Of a stretch of 23,327 nucleotides of DNA, positions 14,206-21,970 are shown piece after piece; the first letter of the stretch is position 1; each line of letters starts with the position of its first letter. The DNA comes from CAYLOC01 sp964385195. GTDB lineage: Bacteria; Actinomycetota; Actinomycetes; Propionibacteriales; Nocardioidaceae. The position numbers and the translations under genes are program-made. The DNA lies in assembly GCA_964385195.1 (NCBI GenBank), contig CAYLOC010000025.1:1-23327 (forward strand), read 5' to 3'. Under the pieces are notes generated by a model. It was given only the letters and a program-made list of their open reading frames with translations. It had not been told where the DNA came from and made no database searches.

Positions 14206-15495
14206 ATGGACGCTACCGCAGCATCCACCGCTGCATCGACCGCTGCTGAGCACTCGCACATCGCAGACCTCGCACTCGCACCGCAGGGTGAGCAGCTGAT
14301 CGACTGGGTCGCCCGCCACTCGCCGGTGCTCAACCACCTGGCCCGCGCACGGCTGGCCGACGGCGCACTGGCCGGCCGCAGGGTCGCGGTCGTGGTGCAC
14401 CTCGAAGCCAAGACGGCCTACCTGGCCACGCTCATCGCCGACGCCGGCGCGCACGTCGTGGTCGCCGGGAGCAATCCGGGCTCCACCCAGGACAGCGTCG
14501 CAGCGGCCCTGGTCGCGCGCGGTATCGAGGTCCATGGCGTGCACGGCGCCGATGCCGCCGGCTTCGACGCCGACCTGCTGGCCGTCGCTGACACGCGGCC
14601 GGAGTTGATCATCGACGACGGCGCGGAGCTCACCAGCCGCATCCACCAGCACCGCCCCGCACTGGTCGAGCGCCTTCGCGGGGTGACCGAGGAGACCACG
14701 ACCGGCGTCCACCGGCTGCGGGCGCTGGCAGCGGAGGGCCGACTCAGGTTCCCGGTGATCGCCGCGAACGACGCGTGGTGCAAGCACCTGTTCGACAACC
14801 GGTACGGCACCGGACAGTCCACCCTCACCGCCATCCTGCGACTGACCAACCGCAGCGCCGCGGGTAAGGAGGTCTGCGTCATCGGCTACGGCTGGGTGGG
14901 GAAGGGGCTGGCCCGATACGCCGCGGGCCTCGGCGCACGGGTGACGGTGGTGGAGACCGAACCGGTCCCCGCCCTGGAGGCGCACATGGACGGGTACCGG
15001 GTCGCACCGCTCGCCGACGCCCTGCCCGACGCCGACATCGTGATCACCGCCACCGGCGGGGTCGACGCCCTCGGAGCCGACCATTTCCCCGTCCTCAAGG
15101 ACGGCGTGCTGCTCGCCAATGCCGGGCATCATGACCGGGAGATCGACGTCGCGGGACTGGAGAAGGCTGCGGAGGAGTCCGCGGAGGTGCGCGACGGCGT
15201 ACGACGGTTCACGCTGCCGGGCGGCGCTCGCGCCTATCTCCTCGCCGGGGGCCGGCTGGTCAACATCGCCGGCGCAGACGGGCATCCGGTAGAGATCATG
15301 GACCTGACCTTCGCCGTCCAGGCACTCGCCGTCCACCACCTCGCCGGGCACGGCGCGGATCTCGGGCCGGGGGTGCACCGGTTCCCAGCAGACCTGGACC
15401 GCGAAGTGGCCCGCACGAAACTGGAGACCCTCGGGATCCGCCTCGACGGCCTCTCCGCAACACAGCAGGCGTTCTACACCCAGTGGGAGGCGTAG
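14206..15495 (+). CDS. Adenosylhomocysteinase-like protein A (archaeal/Thermotoga-type, active-site residues present)
   Basis: A 429-residue protein of the SAH hydrolase family, which splits S-adenosylhomocysteine (or S-inosylhomocysteine in some archaea) to homocysteine and a nucleoside using bound NAD. The substrate motif HLEAKTAYL begins at His65, the form seen in archaeal and Thermotoga enzymes rather than the mammalian HxTxQ. Further expected residues are present: EETTTGV (Glu162-163), Lys193 and Asp197 in KHLFDNRYGTGQS, the NAD motif GYGWVGKG, His308 in NAGHHD, Asn353 and His360 (GHP). The C-terminal Lys/Tyr tail of canonical SAHases is absent. ATG 14206 follows GGAGGA. The N-terminus carries a 12-bp duplication (14221-14244) giving AASTAASTAA. 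Four nt separate it from paralogue B. SAH versus S-inosylhomocysteine preference is undetermined. Confidence 0.88.
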   Translation: MDATAASTAASTAAEHSHIADLALAPQGEQLIDWVARHSPVLNHLARARLADGALAGRRVAVVVHLEAKTAYLATLIADAGAHVVVAGSNPGSTQDSVAAALVARGIEVHGVHGADAAGFDADLLAVADTRPELIIDDGAELTSRIHQHRPALVERLRGVTEETTTGVHRLRALAAEGRLRFPVIAANDAWCKHLFDNRYGTGQSTLTAILRLTNRSAAGKEVCVIGYGWVGKGLARYAAGLGARVTVVETEPVPALEAHMDGYRVAPLADALPDADIVITATGGVDALGADHFPVLKDGVLLANAGHHDREIDVAGLEKAAEESAEVRDGVRRFTLPGGARAYLLAGGRLVNIAGADGHPVEIMDLTFAVQALAVHHLAGHGADLGPGVHRFPADLDREVARTKLETLGIRLDGLSATQQAFYTQWEA

Positions 15496-15499
15496 GCCG

Positions 15500-16765
15500 A
15501 TGGGAGATCGGAACGGGCCGATGCCGGTGCTCGACGAAGAGCGTGCCGAGGTAGGGGGCCGCAAACTGGACCTGGCCGCGTCCTGGGCACCGGTGATGAC
15601 CAGTGTCCGCGACCGGCTGGTCGCCGACGGCAGCGTGCGGGGACGCCGTGTCGGGATCATCCTTCCGGTCGAACCGAAGACCGCCTACCTGGCGTTGATG
15701 CTGACCGAGGCCGGAGCCGACGTGGCGCTGTCGGCCCCGGGAGCACTGACCTCCGACGACGTCGCCGCCGGGGTGGCCGCACGCGGTGTGCACGTGTACG
15801 CACGCAGCGACTCCACCCCCGAGGAGGAAGAGGAGTTCTACCGCGCGGTCCTGCAGCACCGGCCGGAAGTGGTCATCGACGACCGGGCCGAGCTGATCCG
15901 CATGGCGCATACGCAGGACCCGGACGCGCTGGAGCATCTCATCGGAGCCTCGGAGGAGACGACGACCGGTGTCGTCACGTTGCGCGCCATGGACCGCGCG
16001 GGAGCGTTGCGGATCCCGTGCATCGCGGCCAACGACGCCCGGTGCAAGCACCTGTTCGACAACCGTTACGGCACCGGCCAGTCTGCGATCACGGCGGTGC
16101 TGGACTCCACCAACCTGCTGCTGGCCGGCAAGACGGTCGTGGTCATCGGCTACAGCTGGGTCGGAAAGGGGATCGCGGCCCGCGTCCGTGGACTCGGCGG
16201 CCGCGTCGTGGTCTGCGAGGTCGACCCGGTCGCGGCGCTGGAAGCCGTGCACGACGGGTTCCGGGTCGCGCCGGTGCGGGAGGCCTGCCGCACCGCCGAC
16301 CTGGTCATGACCGCGACCGGCGTACCGAAGAGCCTTCCCTACGAGGCGATCGAGCGGCTCCCGGAGGGAGCGCTGCTGGCCAACGCGGGCGCGGTCGACG
16401 ACGAGTTCGACATGGAAGCGCTGCGAGAGTACGCCACCCGGACGCAGATCGTGCGTCCGCACGTGGAGGAGTTCGCCTTGCCGTCGGGGCGTTCGGTCTT
16501 CGTCATCGGCGACGGAAAAGTGGTGAACCTTTCGGCGGGCGAGGGTCATCCGGTGGAGATCATGGACCTCACGTTCTCGGTGCAGGCCCTCGCCGCTCGA
16601 CACCTGCTGCTGCATGGTCGAGACATGCCCGCCGGACTCCACCAGCTTCCTGCCGACATCGACAACACGGTCGCCCGCACCAAGCTCGACACACTCGGCG
16701 TCGGCATCGACGAGCTCACCGACGAACAGCGACGCTTCTTCGACGACTGGGAGCAGCACGCGTAG
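15500..16765 (+). CDS. Adenosylhomocysteinase-like protein B (degenerate active site)
   Basis: A 421-residue paralogue of the preceding protein, similar along its whole length, including KTAYLAL, EETTTGV (Glu152-153), KHLFDNRYGTGQS (Lys183, Asp187), Asn343 and the shared C-terminal block GHPVEIMDLTFSVQALA. Several residues expected in SAHases have changed: Pro56 stands where paralogue A has His65, Ala298 stands where the catalytic His (A: His308) belongs, and Ser219 replaces a Gly of the NAD GxGxxG motif (GYSWVGKG). This pattern suggests a protein with altered chemistry or a non-catalytic subunit, perhaps forming a mixed oligomer with A. The ATG at 15500 has GGGAGG 9 nt upstream inside gene A. 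The stop overlaps the amidohydrolase GTG by one base, so expression is coupled. Confidence 0.85.
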   Translation: MGDRNGPMPVLDEERAEVGGRKLDLAASWAPVMTSVRDRLVADGSVRGRRVGIILPVEPKTAYLALMLTEAGADVALSAPGALTSDDVAAGVAARGVHVYARSDSTPEEEEEFYRAVLQHRPEVVIDDRAELIRMAHTQDPDALEHLIGASEETTTGVVTLRAMDRAGALRIPCIAANDARCKHLFDNRYGTGQSAITAVLDSTNLLLAGKTVVVIGYSWVGKGIAARVRGLGGRVVVCEVDPVAALEAVHDGFRVAPVREACRTADLVMTATGVPKSLPYEAIERLPEGALLANAGAVDDEFDMEALREYATRTQIVRPHVEEFALPSGRSVFVIGDGKVVNLSAGEGHPVEIMDLTFSVQALAARHLLLHGRDMPAGLHQLPADIDNTVARTKLDTLGVGIDELTDEQRRFFDDWEQHA

Positions 16766-18072
16766 TGGCCACCCGGTACGTCGCTGACGCGGTCGTGACG
16801 TGCGACGCAGAGTCCCACGTCTATCGTCCCGGCGTGGTCGACGTCGAGGACGGACGCATCTCGTGGGTCGGCCCGGCGGCGGATGCCCCGGATCGGACGT
16901 GTCCCGAACAGCGTCTTGACGGCATCGTGTTCCCCGGCTTCGTCAACACCCACTGCCACACTCCGATGACGCTGTTCCGTGGTGCCGCCGAGGACATCGC
17001 CTTGAATGCCTTCTTGCGCGAGGTCCTGTGGCCACGGGAGGCGAGACTGACTCCGGACGATGTCTACTGGGGCATGCTTCTCGGTTGTGCGGAGCTGCTT
17101 CGCGGCGGCGTCACCACGACATGCGAGATGTACCTGTTCGAGCAGGCCATGGCGGCGGCGGTGTACGAGGCCGGTACCCGCTGTGTCTTGACACCGGCGG
17201 TGATCGAGGTTCCCCAGTGGGGCGACATGGGCTCGTGGGAGAAACGACTCGAGGCGGTGCTGGCCTTCATCGACGCTGCAGCGACCGATGAGCACGTCGA
17301 GCTCGGGATCGCCGCCCACTCGGCGTACGCCTTGCCGCTGCCAGCACTGGATGCGATCGCCGCCGCAGCTCGCGAGCGGGACGCGCTGGTTCACATCCAC
17401 CTGGCAGAGACCGCTGACGAGGCTGCGGACGTGGAGCGCGCCCACGGCCGGTCCGTCCCCGCGCTGCTCGCCGACCGCGGCTTCTTCGACGCGCGTGTCC
17501 TGGCCGCGCACGGAGTCTGGCTCTCCGATGACGACCTGCGGATCTGCGCCGAGCACGACGTCGCGGTCGCTCACTGCCCCCAGAGCAACGCCAAGCTCGC
17601 CTCGGGGATCGCCCGGCTCGACGACATGCTCCAGCGCGGAATGCGGGTGGGTCTGGGCACCGACGGGCCGGCGTCCAACAACAACCTCGACATGTGGGAG
17701 GAGATGCGGCTCGCGCCGTTACTGGCCCGGTTGCGGACCGGACGGCCGGACGTCCTCACCACCAACCAGGCGCTCGCGCTGGCCACACGGGGAGGCGCCG
17801 AGGCACTGGGCCGGCGGGACATCGGCGCGCTTGAGACGGGACGGTACGCCGACATGGTGGTGATCCGTACCGACCATCCGACGTTCGTCCCCGTGTCTTC
17901 CTCTGCGGACCTGACCGCCCACCTGCTGTGGGCGGCAGACGCCCGTCTGGTCACTGATGTCTGGGTCGGCGGCCGGCACGTCGTCTCCGACGGGCAGTGC
18001 CGCACCATCGACGAGGAACGCGCCCGCGCCGAGGTCCAGCGACGTGCCCTGCGCCTGGCTGACTCCCTGTAA
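16765..18072 (+). CDS. MTA/SAH deaminase-type amidohydrolase
   Basis: A 435-residue metal-dependent amidohydrolase close to the MtaD/DadD group, which deaminates 5'-methylthioadenosine, S-adenosylhomocysteine or 5'-deoxyadenosine. Metal and catalytic residues are in order: HCH (His63, His65) in PGFVNTHCHTPMTLFRG, HIHLAET (His210, His212, Glu215), His249 in AAHGVWLSDDD, and Asp300 in LGTDGPASNNNLDMWEE. The His249-Asp300 spacing of 51 equals that recalled for the Thermotoga SAH deaminase. TATZ/Trz-like relatives share the fold, so the substrate is inferred. The GTG start overlaps the paralogue B stop (TAGTG). An alternative longer reading frame reaches into gene B but has no homology. Cytoplasmic, no signal peptide. 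Together with A it could form a deamination-then-hydrolysis pathway. Confidence 0.87.
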   Translation: MATRYVADAVVTCDAESHVYRPGVVDVEDGRISWVGPAADAPDRTCPEQRLDGIVFPGFVNTHCHTPMTLFRGAAEDIALNAFLREVLWPREARLTPDDVYWGMLLGCAELLRGGVTTTCEMYLFEQAMAAAVYEAGTRCVLTPAVIEVPQWGDMGSWEKRLEAVLAFIDAAATDEHVELGIAAHSAYALPLPALDAIAAAARERDALVHIHLAETADEAADVERAHGRSVPALLADRGFFDARVLAAHGVWLSDDDLRICAEHDVAVAHCPQSNAKLASGIARLDDMLQRGMRVGLGTDGPASNNNLDMWEEMRLAPLLARLRTGRPDVLTTNQALALATRGGAEALGRRDIGALETGRYADMVVIRTDHPTFVPVSSSADLTAHLLWAADARLVTDVWVGGRHVVSDGQCRTIDEERARAEVQRRALRLADSL

Positions 18073-18115
18073 CATGTGCCGAATCCGTGCGAGCAGGAAC
18101 GTCAAGGAGGTCAGG

Positions 18116-19288
18116 GTGCGGCGAGCGGCGAAACTGGTGACGACGGCGTGCGTGCTCTCTCTCGCCGTGGCCGCCTGCGGCAGCAAGCCGTCGGAGAGCA
18201 GCAACGACGCGGCGGGGACGACTTCGGCATCGGCTACCGATGCCGACGACACGACCGACTCCACAGCAACGGCTCCCCCCACAGATCAGAAGTCGGTCGG
18301 GCCGAAGCACTCCGACTACAAGGCCTGCATGGTCTCCGACGCCGGGGGATTCGACGACAAGTCGTTCAACCAGGTCTCCTACAAGGGCCTCACCGACGCG
18401 GTCCAGGAGTTCGGGATCAGCAAAGCACAGATCGAGTCGGAGTCGAACTCCGACTACGAGGACAACATCGAAGCGCTGGTGAAGCAGGACTGCGACCTCG
18501 TTGTCACGGTGGGCTTCCTGCTCGTCCAAGCCACGTTGAAGGCCGCGAAGAAGCACCCCGACGTGCACTTCGCGATCGTGGACCACCAGTACACCAAACC
18601 CGCGGCCACGAAGGTGCCGAACCTCAAGGGCCTGATATTCAACACCGGAGAGTCCGCGTTCCTCGCCGGCTACCTCGCCGCAGGTCTCAGCAAGACCGGC
18701 GTCGTGGGGGAGTACGGCGGGCTGCCGATACCGCCGGTGCAGTTGTACATGGACGGGTTCTGGGAAGGCGTGCAGCACTACAACAAGGTGCACCAGGCCT
18801 CGGTGGAGGTCGCCGGTTGGAACGAGAAGCGCCAGCAGGGCCTGTTCATCGGGGACTTCGAGGACAAGAACAAGGGCAAGGTCACCGCGGAGAACCTGAT
18901 GGCGCAGGGCGCGGACATCCTCTTTCCCGCAGCCGGGAACGCAGGCCTGGGTGCCTTGCAGGCAGCGAAGGACTCCGGCGGCAAGGTGAACGTGATCTGG
19001 CTCGACGCCGACGGCTGCGTGAGCACACCGACGTACTGCGAGGTCATCGTCACCTCATCGCTGAAGCGGATGGACCTCGCGGTGAAGCAGGTGATCAAGA
19101 CCGACTTGCACGACCAGTTCACCGGGAAGCCCTACGTAGGAACCCTGGAGAACGGCGGCGTCGGGCTCGCTCCGTACCACCAGTGGAGCTCGAAGGTGCC
19201 GGAGGCGCTGCAACAGGAGCTGGAGAAGGTGAAACAACAGCTCGTCGACGGTGAGATCACCGTCAAGTCCACGTTCCAGCCCAAGTAG
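18116..19288 (+). CDS. BMP family ABC-transporter substrate-binding lipoprotein (PnrA-like)
   Basis: A 390-residue lipoprotein of the BMP/PnrA family, which binds purine or other nucleosides outside the membrane and hands them to an ABC importer. The signal peptide ends in the lipobox AVAAC with Cys21 as the lipidated residue, followed by a long Ser/Thr/Asp-rich linker (to about residue 60). The ligand-binding fold shows CMVSDAGGFDDKSFNQVSYK, CDLVVTVGFLLVQAT, HFAIVDHQY, FLAGYLAAGLSKTGVVGEYG and FPAAGNAGLGALQAAKDSG. GTG 18116 has a perfect AAGGAGG 5 nt upstream. It is 43 nt after the deaminase gene in the same operon. No permease or ATPase gene is in the window, so the transporter partners must be elsewhere. 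Confidence 0.92.
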   Translation: MRRAAKLVTTACVLSLAVAACGSKPSESSNDAAGTTSASATDADDTTDSTATAPPTDQKSVGPKHSDYKACMVSDAGGFDDKSFNQVSYKGLTDAVQEFGISKAQIESESNSDYEDNIEALVKQDCDLVVTVGFLLVQATLKAAKKHPDVHFAIVDHQYTKPAATKVPNLKGLIFNTGESAFLAGYLAAGLSKTGVVGEYGGLPIPPVQLYMDGFWEGVQHYNKVHQASVEVAGWNEKRQQGLFIGDFEDKNKGKVTAENLMAQGADILFPAAGNAGLGALQAAKDSGGKVNVIWLDADGCVSTPTYCEVIVTSSLKRMDLAVKQVIKTDLHDQFTGKPYVGTLENGGVGLAPYHQWSSKVPEALQQELEKVKQQLVDGEITVKSTFQPK

Positions 19289-19311
19289 CCCAGGGCGGTC
19301 GTCGGCCGACT

Positions 19312-19599
19312 TCACCTGCGTCGGATGTTCATCCCCACCGTGAGCACGTGGTCGATCTCGATGCCGGCGGACCTGCGGACCGACTCCTTCAACGGAATGA
19401 GGTAGCAGCCGTCCTTGGGGAACAACGCCGTGGTGAACTCGACGTCGTCGACCCGCACCGTCACCGGCACCTGCCCCCAGTACTCCACCCCTTTGGCAGC
19501 GAACTTGACGTCGTCGCTGTCCTCCAGGGGGATGCGCAGGAAGTAGAACGGCGCTGGGCCGCGCCACTCCACCACCTGCCCCTCGAACTCGAACTCCAC
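19312..19599 (-). CDS. DUF1905 domain protein
   Basis: A 95-residue small barrel-like protein of the DUF1905 family, function unknown. It fits the family along its whole length: an N-terminal strand FEFEGQVVEWRGPAPFYFLR, the middle GVEYWGQVPVTVRVDDVEFT, and the signature TALFPKDGCYLIPLKESVRR followed by AGIEIDHVLTVGM. The GTG start at 19599 follows a 14-bp tandem duplication that contains the stop codon of the upstream regulator gene and the only ribosome-site-like sequence (GTAGGGA). Co-transcribed with, and probably translationally linked to, the two-HTH regulator. Convergent with the BMP gene across 23 nt. Confidence 0.85.
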   Translation of the reverse strand: MEFEFEGQVVEWRGPAPFYFLRIPLEDSDDVKFAAKGVEYWGQVPVTVRVDDVEFTTALFPKDGCYLIPLKESVRRSAGIEIDHVLTVGMNIRRR

Positions 19600-19627
19600 G
19601 GTCCCTACTCTTTGGTCCCTACTCTTT
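19600..19627. repeat. Perfect 14-bp tandem duplication at a gene junction
   Basis: GGTCCCTACTCTTT occurs twice without spacing (19600-19613, 19614-19627). On the minus strand each copy reads AAAGAGTAGGGACC, containing a TAG and a purine-rich ribosome-site-like stretch just before the DUF1905 GTG. Confidence 0.9.
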
Positions 19628-20599
19628 CAGTGCTCCGCGACGGCCCGCCTGCAGACCGGCCTGGAACCGGGTGCTGGCTCCCAGCATGTCCAACAGGCCG
19701 GCTACGCGCCGACCCAGCGTACGCAGACTGATGCCGAGCTCCCGCGCCACGGCCTGGTCCTTCAGCCCCGTCGCCAGCAGCGCGAGCAGCTCGGTGTCGA
19801 GGTCGTCTGCCGCCGGCTGCCCGTCGACGACGCCGCTCGGGGTGGGGTCTGCTGGCTGGAACGGGACTCCCTGCTGCCATAACAGCTCGAAGAGCCTGGT
19901 CAGCGCGGCCACCACCATCGGCGCACGGATGACCAACGCGGAGTCGACCCAATGGCCGTTGACCATGGGAAGCAGCGCGACGGCGTCGTCGGCGATCGCG
20001 AGCTTCATCGGTACGTCGTGGTGAATGCGCGCCTGCTCCCCTGCGGCTGCGGCCGTCCGCGCCTGGTCGAGCGCGCTGGGGACCTCGAACGCTTCGGTGG
20101 CGTAGATCGCGCGCGTGATGACGCCCGCCCGGAGCGCGGTGATCTCCGTCGTATTCGGCCTGGTGGGTTCCTGCACGTACGGCGGCCGGTCCAACACCCG
20201 CACGGTGTCGCGAGCGAGGTGCATCAACTGGACGAACTGGGCCTCGACCGCACGCTGCCCGGACACGATCTCCACCAACTGGTCCGGACGGGCCCGCAGT
20301 TCCTCGGGAAAGTCGTGAGCAAGCTGCTGAGCGCGGCGCTGGGTCTCGGTGAACTCCGTCAGCCGGCGGGTCACCAGGGCGTTGACTGCGGCGTCGGGCC
20401 GGACCGCGGTCCATGCCTCCTCGGGTCCGACGGGTCGGCTGAGGAATCCCAGGTCTTCCAAGCGCTCCAGATGGCCCCGCACCGCCTGCCTGCTGATGCC
20501 GAGTCGCCGGGCGAGCGCCGCGACGTCCTGACCCGGGTGCTTCACCAACGCGAGGTACACCGACTCCTCACCGTGGGACACCCCCAGCGACTCCAGCAC
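19619..20599 (-). CDS. Two-HTH transcriptional regulator (TrmB-like N-terminus, LuxR-type C-terminus)
   Basis: A 326-residue regulator with two DNA-binding modules. Residues about 5-60 form a winged helix of TrmB/ArsR type (GEESVYLALVKHPGQDVAAL, ARRLGISRQAVRGHLERLED). Residues about 265-320 form a LuxR-like helix-turn-helix (LLALLATGLKDQAVARELGI, SLRTLGRRVAGLLDMLGAST, RFQAGLQAGRRG). Between them is a sensor-like region with the phospholipase-D-like trace found in this family (DTVRVLDRPPYVQEP, RAIYATEAFEV, IADDAVALLPM). The frame is open far upstream, but the GTG at 20599 is chosen because it has a perfect GGAGGAGG 7 nt upstream. A palindrome lies in its promoter region. Ligand and targets are unknown; actinomycetes carry many such proteins. 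Confidence 0.85.
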   Translation of the reverse strand: MLESLGVSHGEESVYLALVKHPGQDVAALARRLGISRQAVRGHLERLEDLGFLSRPVGPEEAWTAVRPDAAVNALVTRRLTEFTETQRRAQQLAHDFPEELRARPDQLVEIVSGQRAVEAQFVQLMHLARDTVRVLDRPPYVQEPTRPNTTEITALRAGVITRAIYATEAFEVPSALDQARTAAAAGEQARIHHDVPMKLAIADDAVALLPMVNGHWVDSALVIRAPMVVAALTRLFELLWQQGVPFQPADPTPSGVVDGQPAADDLDTELLALLATGLKDQAVARELGISLRTLGRRVAGLLDMLGASTRFQAGLQAGRRGALKE

Positions 20600-20630
20600 C
20601 GTCGTTCCTCCTCCGGTGGCCGAGTGTAGC

Positions 20631-20653
20631 CATGACATAGGTCGGTCATGACC
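20631..20653. promoter_or_regulatory. Candidate operator between the two-HTH regulator and the propeller gene
   Basis: CATGAC (20631-20636) and GTCATG (20645-20650) form an inverted repeat with an 8-nt spacer, and the right half extends into a perfect 10-bp palindrome, GGTCATGACC (20644-20653). The site is upstream of a possible minus-strand -10 (TACACT, 20628-20623), placing it where it could serve for autoregulation and for control of the divergent gene. Confidence 0.45.
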
Positions 20654-20695
20654 AGAGTGTGGCGGAGAGTGGACCCGGTCGTCTACAAACGACGT

Positions 20696-21838
20696 ATGAG
20701 ATTTCGCCGCACCCACACCCTCGCCTCGGTCATCGGTGCCGCTGGTATCGCCGTACTTGCTGCCGGCCTCCCGGCGCATGCGCAGAGTTCGGCCGCCGAC
20801 GGGCAATGGCAGGCGCCATCATGCAGCGTCGTCGACAGCAACGGGGCCTTCACCTACACCACGGACCGGGGCAAGTCGCTCGCGCCCACCACGTCTCAAC
20901 TGCAAGGGGTCAGCTACAGCCACATTGCCGCACTGCCGGCAGCGAACACGCTGGTCGGGATCACCAAGGAGACCATCTGGCGCTCCACCGATGCCGGGTG
21001 CCACTGGCAGCTGTTGACCAAGGCCCCCGCGATGTATCAGGCCGAGGTTGCCGCCGGAACGCACGACACGGCGTACGTGTATGGCATCAACCGCCAACAG
21101 ATGTACGTCGTGGACGGTGCGAGCGTCGCGACGCGACTGGCTCCGGTGAAGTACGACGGGGTGATCGGGCTGGCAGCGGACCCCGTCACACCCCACCGGT
21201 TGCGGGTGGTGACCGGGGACGGACAGATCTACCAGTCCGACGACGACGCACGTACCTGGGAGAAGGTCGGGCACCCGGCGACCGGACTGCAGTGGGCCTA
21301 CACCGCCGCGTTCGACCCGAACGACCCGGACCACGTCGTGGTCGGCGGTATGGGGGTCTCCTTCGTCACCTTCGACGGCGGGCAGACCTGGCAGGTCGCA
21401 CGCGGACTGAGCGCCGACAAACGCAGCAACATGTTCACCGCCGCGGTCTCCCCGGTGGATTCCTCCGTGGTGTGGGCCGAGGTCTATGACCTGTCCAAGG
21501 CGGGGCCGGCGGCACGTGGGATCTACCGCTCAACCGACGGCGGGCGGACGTTCCGGCTCGCCGTGGACGGCTCCCAGGCGCGGTTGAGCAACGGGGTGCA
21601 GGTCTACCCCAGCCCGAGCGACCCGGACGTGGTGTATTTCGTCTATGGTTCCTGGTTCGGCGGCTACGGCACGGATATCTACCGGTATACGGCGTCGTGG
21701 CTGGTAGCGCCGCAGTGGCGACTCACCCACACCCACAACGGGCATGACGGCGTCAACTCGATCGTCTTCAACCCCGCGGACCCCTCCGTCATGTACCTGG
21801 GGTTGGAGGAGGTGGGGTGCATGGACTTCTGCCGCTGA
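20696..21838 (+). CDS. Secreted Asp-box (BNR/sialidase-like) beta-propeller protein
   Basis: A 380-residue exported protein. The signal peptide (RFRRTHTLASVIGAAGIAVL, then AAGLPAHAQ) ends with an AxA cleavage site around residue 29. The mature part has four Asp-box motifs of the S-x-D-x-G-x-x-W/F type: STDAGCHW (97-104), SDDDARTW (181-188), TFDGGQTW (225-232) and STDGGRTF (279-286). These mark the turns of a sialidase or photosystem-stability-factor-like propeller. No catalytic sialidase residues can be identified, so an enzymatic role is not supported; binding or structural roles are possible. ATG 20696 is chosen because it begins the signal peptide. No SD is visible. Four Cys, two of them in the C-terminal GCMDFCR, may form disulfides. 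Confidence 0.82.
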   Translation: MRFRRTHTLASVIGAAGIAVLAAGLPAHAQSSAADGQWQAPSCSVVDSNGAFTYTTDRGKSLAPTTSQLQGVSYSHIAALPAANTLVGITKETIWRSTDAGCHWQLLTKAPAMYQAEVAAGTHDTAYVYGINRQQMYVVDGASVATRLAPVKYDGVIGLAADPVTPHRLRVVTGDGQIYQSDDDARTWEKVGHPATGLQWAYTAAFDPNDPDHVVVGGMGVSFVTFDGGQTWQVARGLSADKRSNMFTAAVSPVDSSVVWAEVYDLSKAGPAARGIYRSTDGGRTFRLAVDGSQARLSNGVQVYPSPSDPDVVYFVYGSWFGGYGTDIYRYTASWLVAPQWRLTHTHNGHDGVNSIVFNPADPSVMYLGLEEVGCMDFCR

Positions 21839-21942
21839 CGACGCTGGCGATGTCACACATCGACCGCGCGGTGTCTCCCGCGCGCTGTCTCCATGGTAAG
21901 CCCACCACGATCAGGAGGAGACGGACGAGGCGGACGCGCGTA

Positions 21943-21970
21943 TCCCGGGATGCGCTAGCGCTAGCCGGGA
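21943..21970. terminator. Compound palindrome between convergent propeller and methyltransferase genes
   Basis: Outer arms TCCCGG (21943-21948) and CCGGGA (21965-21970) frame the perfect 12-bp palindrome GCTAGCGCTAGC (21954-21965). The palindrome includes the methyltransferase stop codon (21961-21963). There is no U-tract. A role as a shared terminator is inferred from position. Confidence 0.4.

Noticed and set aside
13432..15660. Open frame of 742 codons on the minus strand
   Set aside because: It crosses the start regions of two real genes in opposite directions and is antisense to paralogue A. No domain is visible. A high-GC artefact.
16018..16764. Upstream extension of the amidohydrolase frame into paralogue B
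   Set aside because: The extension is out of frame with the conserved paralogue B protein and shows no homology. The GTG at 16765 gives the normal family length.
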